Below are positions 25,198 through 33,595 of a stretch of 64,000 nucleotides of DNA, in pieces. The notes beneath the pieces are model-generated. The model did no database searches. It was not told the DNA's origin and saw only the letters and a list, made by a program, of their open reading frames with translations. Every line of letters starts with the position of its first letter. Within the stretch, counting starts at the first letter, position 1. This DNA comes from an uncultured Clostridium sp. (GTDB taxonomy: Bacteria; Bacillota; Clostridia; Lachnospirales; Lachnospiraceae): the NCBI GenBank assembly GCA_934438135.1, contig CAKSBP010000002.1, forward strand, positions 124,001-188,000, written 5' to 3'. The translations under genes were made by a program, and so were the position numbers.

Positions 25198-25464
25198 ATG
25201 AGTCTCATAGAAAAAATTGATGATATGACAGATTGTTTATATCAGCATAAATTAGACCAAGGATATGTTATATTGAATCAGAATATGAATGATATGGGAA
25301 AGATATTGGGTGAAATTATTACAGATACAAAAAGTGAAAAAATAGATATCAATAGAGTACTGGAAGCAATGAAGATGGCATCCAATGCGATGGAAGTAAA
25401 TGATCCGGTACTAATTGCAGATTTATTTCATTATGAAATCAGACCTGAACTGAAGAAATTATAA
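25198..25464 (+). CDS. Small helical protein heading the flagellar glycan operon, unknown
   Basis: An 88-residue acidic, predicted all-helical protein (SLIEKIDDMTDCLYQHKLDQG, then INRVLEAMKMASNAMEVNDP, ending FHYEIRPELKKL). Strong ribosome site AGGAGAGG before ATG, and 21 bases to the Maf gene. I do not recognise a named family. The ending (DLFHYEIRPELKKL) and size resemble short proteins found with Maf-type transferases in clostridia, and a matching sequence style appears at the N-terminus of the second Maf protein (LGDLYELKLEQFL). It may therefore be a helper or a detached N-terminal module of the transferase; this is inference. Confidence 0.6.
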   Translation: MSLIEKIDDMTDCLYQHKLDQGYVILNQNMNDMGKILGEIITDTKSEKIDINRVLEAMKMASNAMEVNDPVLIADLFHYEIRPELKKL

Positions 25465-25485
25465 ATAGAAAGATGAGGCGCAGTT

Positions 25486-27312
25486 ATGTATCAGAATCTT
25501 GAAACAATAGAAAAAAATAATCCTCGCTTATATGAAAAGATGAATTCATTTGACTTGAAATCCGCAAAAAGGGTAATTGATATTTTAGAGACGGAACCAG
25601 GATTGGATGGAAACAATATTTTATATATTGAAAAAGATGGAATAGATTATCGTTTAAATAGTATGTATAGTCCCGTCTATGAAGCAGAACGATGGTGTGA
25701 ACAGTTTAAATTTGAGAATGTTTCTAATACAGTAATTATGTTTGGATTTGGAAATGGCTATTTTGTAAGAGAAATTCTGAGAAGGCTTCCAGAAAATGAT
25801 AAAATATTTATTTTTGAACCGTCTTATCAAATCTTTTATCATGTATTAGAAAATTATGATTTAAATGATATTTTCAACGATAGTCGGGTTATCATTGGAA
25901 TACAGGAAATTAATCAATTCGATTATCATTTGATTCTTAAAACGCAGCTTAATGCGGCAAATCTAAAAACGCAGATTGTCTGCAGTCATCCTCATTACGA
26001 AAAAATATTCCAGAAGAATTATATGGACTTTCTGAATGAAGTAAAAGGAGCTATGGAGTATGTACAGATGAATTTTAACACATATACCTATTTAGCTCGC
26101 GCATCTACATTGAATACAGTAAAAAATATTGAAAATACAGATGACTATATATCCATACAGGATTTGAAGAGAGCATATGATTTGGATGCACCGGTTGTGA
26201 TTGTTGCAGCTGGTCCTTCTGTAGAGGAATCCATTGAAGAACTGAAACAGATACAAGGAAAGGCGTATATTATTGCAGTTGATCGAATTCTGGATTATCT
26301 TCTGGATGCAGGAATTACACCGGATTTTGTGGCAACTATGGATTCGGCAAAGATGGTCAGCCATTTTACGAAAAGACCTTATGTAGAGATTCCAATGTTC
26401 TGTATTTTACAATCTCGTTTTGAAATTATGCAGAAACAAAGGGGTAAAAAAATATTATGCAGAGTAGAATCTTTTATTGGCCAGTTTTTTGAGAAGCAGG
26501 GAAAAGATATTTATGATATGGAAATTGGACAGTCTGTTGCATGCTTTGCTTTTCAGGTTGCTGCGTTCTTAGGAGCAAAAAATCTTATTTTAGTGGGACA
26601 GGATTTGGCTTATAATGGGAGTATTACACATGCTGGAGGAGAAATAAGTAATCCAAGTGGCAGTAATGTTGTTATGGTAGAAGGAGTGAATGGAGAAAAA
26701 GTTGCTTCTAGATATGACTGGCGGGAATATGCAATCTGGTATGAAGAAGTTATTCATGAAAATAAAGATTTGGTTGTTTATGATACGAAAACACATGGAG
26801 CTAAGATTCGTGGTTCAATCAATATGAACCTTTTAGATGCAGTAAAAGTATGTACTACAGAGTCTACGCATATTGATGATATGAAAGAAATATTAGATAG
26901 TGTGCCGCTATTGTTCCAACAGCAGGATAGAGAAAAACTGAAAGAGTATATAAAGAATGCTTCAGATGATTTGGAACGGATTAAGAGAAAATCCAGAGAA
27001 GGTGCAGGATATTGTTATGATGTCATTCAGCTGATAAAAAATAAAAAACTGAATAGTGCAAAAGTAGACAATAGGCTTAGTAAAATTAATCAAATCAATG
27101 ATTTGATTAAAGAACCTTCCGTTTATAGTTTTCTCGATAGTATTATAATGGGAAAAATCAGGACAGATTATTTATCAGTAGATATATTGTCTGGTGAAGA
27201 AGAACAGGATAATCTACATGTTTTTGAAGTCCAGAAAAATTTTTTTGAAGCGGCGGAAGAAGCAGCTAAGGAAGTTCAAAAATGGGTAAAGGAAACACTT
27301 GAGAAAATATAA
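25486..27312 (+). CDS. Motility-associated glycosyltransferase, Maf family (copy 1)
   Basis: A 608-residue cytoplasmic enzyme of the Maf/DUF115 family, expected to transfer a nonulosonic acid (pseudaminic or legionaminic type) from its CMP form to Ser/Thr of flagellin. N-terminal part about 1-200; then the conserved DUF115 core: APVVIVAAGPSVEESIEEL, AVDRILDYLLDAGITPDFVATMDS, and SVACFAFQVAAFLGAKNLILVGQDLAY. The C-terminal ~170 residues are helical and may bind flagellin. It lies directly after the flagellins and before the CMP-sugar genes, which fits the job. It is about 17 percent identical by eye to the second Maf, so both are probably functional with different targets or sugars. Confidence 0.85.
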   Translation: MYQNLETIEKNNPRLYEKMNSFDLKSAKRVIDILETEPGLDGNNILYIEKDGIDYRLNSMYSPVYEAERWCEQFKFENVSNTVIMFGFGNGYFVREILRRLPENDKIFIFEPSYQIFYHVLENYDLNDIFNDSRVIIGIQEINQFDYHLILKTQLNAANLKTQIVCSHPHYEKIFQKNYMDFLNEVKGAMEYVQMNFNTYTYLARASTLNTVKNIENTDDYISIQDLKRAYDLDAPVVIVAAGPSVEESIEELKQIQGKAYIIAVDRILDYLLDAGITPDFVATMDSAKMVSHFTKRPYVEIPMFCILQSRFEIMQKQRGKKILCRVESFIGQFFEKQGKDIYDMEIGQSVACFAFQVAAFLGAKNLILVGQDLAYNGSITHAGGEISNPSGSNVVMVEGVNGEKVASRYDWREYAIWYEEVIHENKDLVVYDTKTHGAKIRGSINMNLLDAVKVCTTESTHIDDMKEILDSVPLLFQQQDREKLKEYIKNASDDLERIKRKSREGAGYCYDVIQLIKNKKLNSAKVDNRLSKINQINDLIKEPSVYSFLDSIIMGKIRTDYLSVDILSGEEEQDNLHVFEVQKNFFEAAEEAAKEVQKWVKETLEKI

Positions 27313-27325
27313 AGGGAGAACAGTC

Positions 27326-28336
27326 ATGGAAGTATTAGCAGTAATACCTGCCAGAAGCGGGTCTAAGAGTGTGAAAGATAAAAATATCCGTCTGATTAAC
27401 AAAAAACCAATGTTGGCATATTCCATTGAACATGGTCTTAAGAGTAAATACATTAACCGTGTGATTGTCAGCACAGACAGCGAAAAGTATGCTGATATTG
27501 CAAGAGAATGTGGGGCGGAAGTTCCGTTTATGCGGCCGGCAGAATATGCAACGGATACAGCACTGGATTTTGAGGTATTTTATCACTGTCTGACAGCACT
27601 AAAAGAGATAGAAAATTATGTACCTGATATTGTAGTTCAGTTAAGGCCGACGTATCCAATCCGAAAGATTGATGATATTGACGCCATGATTAAAATGCTG
27701 ATAGATCATGATGAAGCAGATTCGGTCAGGAGTATTGCACCAGCTAAGGAAGTTGCCTATAAGATGTGGCATATGAATGCAGATGGATATTTAAGTCCAA
27801 TTATGAAAGATATTAAAGAATGCTATAATATGCCTCGTCAGGAACTGCCCAAAGTATATTATCAGAATGCCTGCATCGATGTGTTTCGAAGTAATGTTGT
27901 GCTGGATAAAAAATCGATGTCAGGTGATGTGATTCTTGGATATAATATGGAACATAATTATGATATTGATACCGAGGAAGAAATGAGACGGGCAGAACAA
28001 TTTATGGAAATTCAGGCAGGTGGGAAGCGGTTTGTGTTTGATATTGATGGTGTGATTGCAAAACTACAGCCACAGCTTGCCTATGATAAGACAGGACCAA
28101 ATGAAAAGATGGTTCAGATTATTAATAAATTATATGACTATGGAAATGAAATCGTTCTCTTTACGGCCAGAGGTTATGTAACTGGTGTGGATTGGTCCGA
28201 GATAACCCAAAAACAGCTTGGCGATTGGGGACTTAAGTATCATCAGCTTTTATTTGGAAAGCCAAACGCCGATTATTATATTGACGACAAAATGTTGTCT
28301 ATGGACAGGCTGTATAGTCTGTTTGATGGAATATAG
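27326..28336 (+). CDS. CMP-nonulosonate synthetase fused to HAD-type phosphatase domain
   Basis: A 336-residue two-domain protein. Residues 1-~232 are an acylneuraminate cytidylyltransferase (EVLAVIPARSGSKSVKDKNI nucleotide loop; KPMLAYSIEHGLKS; RPAEYATDTALDFEVF; VQLRPTYPIR), which activates a nonulosonic acid with CTP. Residues ~235-336 are a HAD-superfamily domain: nucleophile motif FDIDGVI (D239, D241), VLFTARG as motif II, a Lys in FGKPNADYYIDDK with the closing acidic pair. The second domain could remove phosphate from the 9-phosphate sugar before activation. The ATG at 27326 follows AAAGGGAGA and lies 13 bases after maf-1. Usual NeuA/PseF proteins are ~230 residues, so the fusion is notable. 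Confidence 0.85.
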   Translation: MEVLAVIPARSGSKSVKDKNIRLINKKPMLAYSIEHGLKSKYINRVIVSTDSEKYADIARECGAEVPFMRPAEYATDTALDFEVFYHCLTALKEIENYVPDIVVQLRPTYPIRKIDDIDAMIKMLIDHDEADSVRSIAPAKEVAYKMWHMNADGYLSPIMKDIKECYNMPRQELPKVYYQNACIDVFRSNVVLDKKSMSGDVILGYNMEHNYDIDTEEEMRRAEQFMEIQAGGKRFVFDIDGVIAKLQPQLAYDKTGPNEKMVQIINKLYDYGNEIVLFTARGYVTGVDWSEITQKQLGDWGLKYHQLLFGKPNADYYIDDKMLSMDRLYSLFDGI

Positions 28337-28348
28337 GAGGAACATTGT

Positions 28349-30034
28349 TTGAAGGAACAGATAAAACAGATTTTTGAAACGAACCGGACAATGATTCAGC
28401 TTCTGGATGATGCCGTTTATAATTTTAGAAGACAGAACCTGGATGTTGCCCTTCGTACAGGAATTCTTGTGATTAATAAGTTAACGTCATTTATTCCGGA
28501 AATTCTGAAGATACAGGATTTGTTAAATGAAACGGGGATAGTACAGATTGAACAGGATTCTATTAATCAAATGCTGACAGAGATTTTGGATACGCAGGAA
28601 AAGGGAGACTACGTTCTGCTTGGTGATTTGTATGAATTAAAACTAGAGCAGTTTCTATCGGAGATACAGCAGGCACTCTTTCAGCTGATAGAAGAAACAC
28701 CATTTGTCAGATATTCTTATGAAGATGCCTGTAAGAAAATTATAGAGAGTGATGAAAAGCTTGGAGTATTTCTTTCAAAGAAGTCTGTGAAAAAAACTGA
28801 TTTTGAGGAGTTTTCCATGGAATACTGCACCAACGGCGATATTACAGCTGCTCGTATTTTAGAAGGAAGACCGTATTATCTTCACAGTAACCACAAACCA
28901 GTTGAAGCAGGGATGCATTTAGCCTGGAGTTGGTATAAGCCACAAAAAACACAGTATCTGGTTTTTGGATTGGGGCTTGGATACCATGCTGAAGAACTAG
29001 GTAAAATTGATGAGACAATTGAGATTATAGTTTACGAGCCAGAATTAAAAATGATTCAGCTTGCTGCACAGTATGGTGTATTAATTGAATTTCTGGAAAA
29101 TCCTAAACATCGTATTGTATATGATCCAGAGTTAAATCAGCTTTACACAGGATTAAAGAATACCGGCTTGGAAAGCGAGTTCGTTGTTCATTATCCAACA
29201 CTTCAGGGAATGAAAGAAGGTACTTTGAAAGAAAAAATGGAAAATTATTTTCTTCAATATAGTTCCATTGAAAATCAGATTCGGCTGATGCGTGGAAATT
29301 TCCGTGAAAATATAAAGAACGTTCCAGAATGCATTTCTAAAATGAGAAGCCAGTGGGAAGGAAAAACTGCTTATATTATTGCGGCAGGTCCATCCTTAGA
29401 TAAGAATATGGAAGAACTTAAAAAAGTTTCTAGAGAGTCTGTTGTGATTGCGGTAGGTACCGTTTTTCGTAAGATGAAGAAAGAAAATATACCAATTGAC
29501 TATGTGATTGTTTCTGATGCAAATGAACGTGTTATTGGTCAGATTTATAATTTGGAACAGGAACAGACACCACTTCTTATTTTGTCAACCGCTTACCATG
29601 GATTTGCGGAAAAGTATCAAGGACCAAAATATCTGATTTTTCAGGAAGGACTGGAGGAATCAGAAGAAGAGGCTGAAAAACGTGGTGCGTTCTTATGTAA
29701 GACAGGTGGTTCTGTAACAATTGTGGCACTTGATTTATGTGCGAAGATGGGGATTTCCAAAATTGTGACAGTTGGTCTTGATTTGGCGTATACCGATAAT
29801 TTTGTTCATGCAAGAGATACATCAAGGCGTCATATTTCAGATATAAAACATTTGCGGTTAAGGAACGATATATATGGTAGGGAGATTTATACCACTAAAT
29901 CCATGGACAAGTATCGTGAATGGATTGAGAACTGGATCGAAGAACAGAAATATATTGAATTTATAAACGCTACGGAAGGCGGAGTAAATATAAAGGGCAT
30001 GAAAAATGCGGCGCTTAAGGATGTAGTGGACTGA
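28349..30034 (+). CDS. Motility-associated glycosyltransferase, Maf family (copy 2)
   Basis: A 561-residue second Maf/DUF115 protein, TTG start 8 bases after AGGAGG. An N-terminal helical region (about 1-110) resembles the small ORF at the head of the operon. The core carries TQYLVFGLGLGYHAEELGKI, VYEPELKMIQLAAQYGVL, GKTAYIIAAGPSLDKNMEEL, IDYVIVSDANERVIGQI and the GGSVTIVALDLCAKMGISKIVTVGLDLAYTDN segment. Same predicted role as copy 1: moving an activated nonulosonic acid (or a second sugar) onto flagellin. Placement between the CMP-sugar synthetase and the sugar synthase supports this. Confidence 0.85.
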   Translation: MKEQIKQIFETNRTMIQLLDDAVYNFRRQNLDVALRTGILVINKLTSFIPEILKIQDLLNETGIVQIEQDSINQMLTEILDTQEKGDYVLLGDLYELKLEQFLSEIQQALFQLIEETPFVRYSYEDACKKIIESDEKLGVFLSKKSVKKTDFEEFSMEYCTNGDITAARILEGRPYYLHSNHKPVEAGMHLAWSWYKPQKTQYLVFGLGLGYHAEELGKIDETIEIIVYEPELKMIQLAAQYGVLIEFLENPKHRIVYDPELNQLYTGLKNTGLESEFVVHYPTLQGMKEGTLKEKMENYFLQYSSIENQIRLMRGNFRENIKNVPECISKMRSQWEGKTAYIIAAGPSLDKNMEELKKVSRESVVIAVGTVFRKMKKENIPIDYVIVSDANERVIGQIYNLEQEQTPLLILSTAYHGFAEKYQGPKYLIFQEGLEESEEEAEKRGAFLCKTGGSVTIVALDLCAKMGISKIVTVGLDLAYTDNFVHARDTSRRHISDIKHLRLRNDIYGREIYTTKSMDKYREWIENWIEEQKYIEFINATEGGVNIKGMKNAALKDVVD

Positions 30035-30053
30035 GAGGAAAGAGGTAATAGGG

Positions 30054-31547
30054 ATGAACAAGATTTTTGAAGATTTGTTTATATTTGAAATGGCTAACAG
30101 CCATCAGGGAAGTGTAGAACACGGAATTGATATTGTGCGTGCCATGGGAAAAATCGCAAGAAAGTATAATGTGAAAGCAGCGGTGAAACTTCAGTACAGA
30201 AATCTGGATAATTTCATTCATCCAGACTATGTGGGCAGAGAAGATGTACCACACGTATCTCGTTTTATGAGTACAAGACTCACATATGACCAGTTTACAC
30301 AGATTGTAGATGCAGTACGTGAAGAAGGCATGGTAACGATGGTAACCCCATTTGATGAAGACAGTGTAGACTGGTGTATGGATCAGGGAATTGACGTTAT
30401 TAAGGTGGCAAGCTGTAGTTCCTTGGATTTCCCACTTCTTCAGAAGATTGCAGAAACACATAAGCCAGTTATTATTTCAACTGGAGGAAAATCATTATCT
30501 GATATTGATAAGATTTATAATTTTATGACACATAAAGGCTGTGAATTTGCATTTATGCATTGTGTAGCAGAATATCCAACACCGATGGAACATTTGCAGC
30601 TGGATTTTATCGATCGTATGAATAAGAGATATCCAGATGTTGTCATTGGATATTCTGGACATGAAGATCCAGATGATAATACGGTTCCAATGCTGGCAAT
30701 TGCAAAAGGTGCTTCCATTTTAGAGAGACATGTAGGTCTTCCAACAGAAACCATTACCCTGAATGCTTATTCCATGAATCCAGAGCAGGCAGATAAATGG
30801 GTGAAATCTTCATTAGATGCAAAAACCATCTGCAGTATGAAAAAGAATCAGGAGAAATATATCAGTCAGGATGAAATTGATTCCCTTCACTCTCTGATGC
30901 GTGGTGTATATTTAAAACATGATGTGAAAAAAGGACAGCCAATCAGCCGGGAAGATGTATTCTTTGCAATGCCATGTTTTGATAGACAGATGACAAGTGG
31001 TGAGTTTTACGAAGGTGTTGTTGCTTCCAAAGATTACAAGGCAAAAGAAGAGCTTCATGAGCAGAAGAAATTTACTGAAATTAATCAGGTTCGTAATGTT
31101 ATTCATGATGCGAAAGGTATGCTTTATGAAGCAGGAATTGCACTTGGAAAAGATTTTGAAGTAGAATTATCCCATCATTATGGTATGCAGCATTTTAGAC
31201 AGGTTGGTGCCATTATTATCAATGTAATTAACCGTGAGTACTGTAAAAAACTTCTGATTGTACTGCCAGGTCAGAAACATCCGATTCATGCTCATAAAGT
31301 CAAAGAAGAAACATTCCAGCTCTTATATGGAGATTTACAAGTCAACATTGATGGAAAAGAAATCAGTATGGTGCCTGGAGATATTCAGACTGTATTAAGA
31401 GGTGAAAAGCATTCCTTTACCTCTGTAAATGGAGCAATCTTTGAAGAGGTTTCTACCACTCATGTGAGAAATGATTCTTATTACGATGACCCAAAAATTC
31501 GAAGACTTGACCCGATTGAACGTAAAACCATTATGAGAAACTGGTAA
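30054..31547 (+). CDS. Nonulosonic acid synthase (NeuB family) with SAF and C-terminal cupin domains
   Basis: A 497-residue enzyme. Residues 1-~265 are the NeuB barrel that condenses phosphoenolpyruvate with an N-acyl hexosamine (FEMANSHQGSVEHGIDIVRA, VKLQYR, VTPFDEDSVDWC, IKVASCSSLDFPLLQ, STGGKSLSDI, YSGHEDPDD). Residues ~275-325 form the SAF/antifreeze-like lid (SLMRGVYLKHDVKKGQPISREDVFFAMPC). A third domain, about 345-497, is a cupin resembling sugar-isomerase cupins, with likely metal ligands H409, H412, H414 and E419 in KHPIHAHKVKEE and a later His in GEKHSF. Normal NeuB/LegI/PseI proteins end after the SAF domain at about 340 residues. The cupin may isomerise or bind the substrate sugar. 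Confidence 0.88.
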   Translation: MNKIFEDLFIFEMANSHQGSVEHGIDIVRAMGKIARKYNVKAAVKLQYRNLDNFIHPDYVGREDVPHVSRFMSTRLTYDQFTQIVDAVREEGMVTMVTPFDEDSVDWCMDQGIDVIKVASCSSLDFPLLQKIAETHKPVIISTGGKSLSDIDKIYNFMTHKGCEFAFMHCVAEYPTPMEHLQLDFIDRMNKRYPDVVIGYSGHEDPDDNTVPMLAIAKGASILERHVGLPTETITLNAYSMNPEQADKWVKSSLDAKTICSMKKNQEKYISQDEIDSLHSLMRGVYLKHDVKKGQPISREDVFFAMPCFDRQMTSGEFYEGVVASKDYKAKEELHEQKKFTEINQVRNVIHDAKGMLYEAGIALGKDFEVELSHHYGMQHFRQVGAIIINVINREYCKKLLIVLPGQKHPIHAHKVKEETFQLLYGDLQVNIDGKEISMVPGDIQTVLRGEKHSFTSVNGAIFEEVSTTHVRNDSYYDDPKIRRLDPIERKTIMRNW

Positions 31548-31550
31548 AAC

Positions 31551-31591
31551 AGGAGAAGGTGCATTCCGGATAATGGAAGGGCACCTTCTTA
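31551..31591 (+). terminator. Hairpin after the NeuB-type gene
   Basis: GAGAAGGTGC pairs with GCACCTTCTT; the following T tract is weak and the right arm touches the -35 of the next sigma-28 promoter. It is probably a partial terminator. Confidence 0.55.
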
Positions 31592-31616
31592 AATTATAGG
31601 GGGGAAAAGTCGATAT
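31590..31616 (+). promoter_or_regulatory. Sigma-28 promoter before the CDP-polyol gene cluster
   Basis: TAAA (31590-31593), 15 bases, GTCGATAT (31609-31616). Element for element this is the same as the flagellin 1 promoter. It lies 34 bases before the next start codon and places the following three genes in the late flagellar regulon. Confidence 0.8.
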
Positions 31617-31649
31617 ACATAATATGTTATAGAGACAGGGAAGAGAAAA

Positions 31650-32870
31650 ATGAAAAATATAAAAAAGAAAATAAAATATTGGTTACAGATTTTTTTGTTA
31701 CCTGTATATGGAGTATCATTTCTAACGATTCGAAAAAAAAATATCTGGTTATTTGGAAGTAGTTTTGGAAACCGTTTTGCAGATAACCCACGTTATTTAT
31801 ATTTATATGCCAGTCAGTATGAGAAGGATGAAGTAAGACCAATTTGGATTTCTCATAAAAGAGAGATTGTGGAATTTTTAAGGGGCGAAGGGCTGGAAGC
31901 TTATTATGTAAAATCATTACGGGGAATTTTCTACTGTCTTCATGCAGGAGCCTATATCTTTGATAATTACTCGAAAGATATTTGTTTTTGGCTGTCTGGC
32001 GGAGCAAAGAAAATTAATCTCTGGCATGGTACTGGTAATAAGAAAATCAATTATGACAATAAATTTGATAAACTAAGACATCCAAAATCGAACTGGGAGC
32101 GTTTTAACAATTTTCTGATTACCATATCCAATGAGAAACCATCTCATTATGTTCTGGCGACATCTGAAATGATGGGAGACATTTTTGCATCTGCATTTCA
32201 AGTTCCACGAAATCATATTATAGTAGATGGATATCCTAGAAATGACGTATTGTTTTCCGAATATTCAGGAAAACAGATTTTTACAAAAGAAGAGGAGTCT
32301 ATTAAGAACAGTATTCAGCAGAAGAAAGACCAGGGAATGTATATTCTGATTTATCTTCCGACGTTTCGACAGTCGGAATCAAAGTTTTTTGAGTGTATGG
32401 ATTTAGAAAAGTTTAATGCATTTCTTGCAGAGCGGAATATGATGTTTTATACCAAACTGCATCCGAAGTCAAAATTAAAAGAAAAATTTGAGAAAATTTC
32501 TTATAGCAATATTGAAAATGTGGATACTTGCGTAGATACGTATACGATTCTTGGAATGGCGGATATGCTGACGACAGATTATTCTTCCATTCACACGGAT
32601 TTTTTAATGTTAAATCGTCCATCGGTTTTGTTTACGTATGATTTAGAGGAATATTCAAAAGATACCAGGGAATGCTATTTTGATTATGATAGTTATATGC
32701 CGGAGCTTAGAACTTATACTATGGAAGAGTTTATGAAGGGAATTGATTCAGTCAGAGAATACGATGGCTGTGAAAAGGGACGTCTGGAGTTAAGAAGCAG
32801 GATGTTTACGTATGCAGACTGTAAGGCGTCCGAGAGACTTTGTAAAAAGATAAAAGAGATTTGCAGATAA
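31650..32870 (+). CDS. CDP-glycerol glycerophosphotransferase-family enzyme (TagB/TagF-like)
   Basis: A 406-residue GT-B enzyme of the family that moves a glycerol- or ribitol-phosphate from its CDP form to an acceptor, best known from teichoic acids. Hallmarks: INLWHGTGNKKINYDNKF, VDGYPRNDVLF, ILIYLPTFRQSESKFF, YTKLHPKS, MLTTDYSSIHTDFLMLNRPSVLFTYDLEEY. A basic, hydrophobic N-terminus (IKKKIKYWLQIFLLPVYGVSF) suggests membrane association. Followed 18 bases later by tarI. Context (sigma-28 promoter, flagellin glycan genes upstream) points to a filament-linked polyol phosphate instead of wall teichoic acid; this is inference. Confidence 0.85.
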   Translation: MKNIKKKIKYWLQIFLLPVYGVSFLTIRKKNIWLFGSSFGNRFADNPRYLYLYASQYEKDEVRPIWISHKREIVEFLRGEGLEAYYVKSLRGIFYCLHAGAYIFDNYSKDICFWLSGGAKKINLWHGTGNKKINYDNKFDKLRHPKSNWERFNNFLITISNEKPSHYVLATSEMMGDIFASAFQVPRNHIIVDGYPRNDVLFSEYSGKQIFTKEEESIKNSIQQKKDQGMYILIYLPTFRQSESKFFECMDLEKFNAFLAERNMMFYTKLHPKSKLKEKFEKISYSNIENVDTCVDTYTILGMADMLTTDYSSIHTDFLMLNRPSVLFTYDLEEYSKDTRECYFDYDSYMPELRTYTMEEFMKGIDSVREYDGCEKGRLELRSRMFTYADCKASERLCKKIKEICR

Positions 32871-32888
32871 ATAACTGGAGGGAAGAGA

Positions 32889-33593
32889 ATGAATTTTGGA
32901 GTAATTTTGGCAGGTGGAATCGGACTGCGTATGGGAAATATGGAAAAGCCGAAACAATACATTGAACTTGGAGACAAGCCGATTATTATTCATACGATTG
33001 AAAAATTTTTTGTATTTCCGGATTTTGAAAAGGTAATTGTACTTTGTCCGCAGCAGTGGATTTCCCATACACAGAATATGATTCGGAAGTTTCTTCCACA
33101 GACAGATCGGATTGCAGTAATTCCAGGGGGAGAAATCAGAAATGAAACAATCATGAATGCAGTTTCTTATATAGAAGCAAATTATGGATTGGATGAGGAC
33201 ACGATTATTGTAACGCATGATGCGGTTCGTCCATTTGTAACACATCGGATTATTCAGGAAAATATTGATGCGGCAAAGAAATATGGTGCCTGTGATACAG
33301 TAATTCCGGCTACAGATACTATTGTAGAATCGAAAGATGGCATGGTAATCAGCCAGATTCCAGATCGTGCGATTATGTATCAGGGGCAGACACCTCAGAC
33401 ATTTAAGGCAAAAATGTTAAGAGATTATTATGAATCGTTGACGAAAGAAGAAAAGGATATTTTAACTGATGCAGCAAAGATCTGTATTATGAAAGGACAT
33501 GAGGTAAAGATTGTAAGGGGTGAAGTATTCAATATTAAGATTACGTATCCATATGATTTGGACATTGCAAGGGCACTGCTTGGAGGTGAATAA
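32889..33593 (+). CDS. tarI: Ribitol-5-phosphate cytidylyltransferase (TarI-like, IspD superfamily)
   Basis: A 234-residue enzyme making CDP-ribitol from CTP and ribitol 5-phosphate. CTP loop LAGGIGLRMGNMEKPKQYIEL; TarI-like KPIIIHTIEKFFVFPDFEKVIVL; VTHDAVRPFVTHRII; TPQTFKAKML; DIARALL near the end. IspD (isoprenoid pathway) shares this fold, but the N-terminal GNMEKPKQ form and the adjoining tarJ favour TarI. The stop lies two bases before the tarJ start. Confidence 0.85.
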   Translation: MNFGVILAGGIGLRMGNMEKPKQYIELGDKPIIIHTIEKFFVFPDFEKVIVLCPQQWISHTQNMIRKFLPQTDRIAVIPGGEIRNETIMNAVSYIEANYGLDEDTIIVTHDAVRPFVTHRIIQENIDAAKKYGACDTVIPATDTIVESKDGMVISQIPDRAIMYQGQTPQTFKAKMLRDYYESLTKEEKDILTDAAKICIMKGHEVKIVRGEVFNIKITYPYDLDIARALLGGE

Positions 33594-33595
33594 AA

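Noticed and set aside
32889..33593. IspD (isoprenoid pathway) as the identity of this cytidylyltransferase
   Set aside because: The sequence pattern and the coupled tarJ partner fit TarI better.
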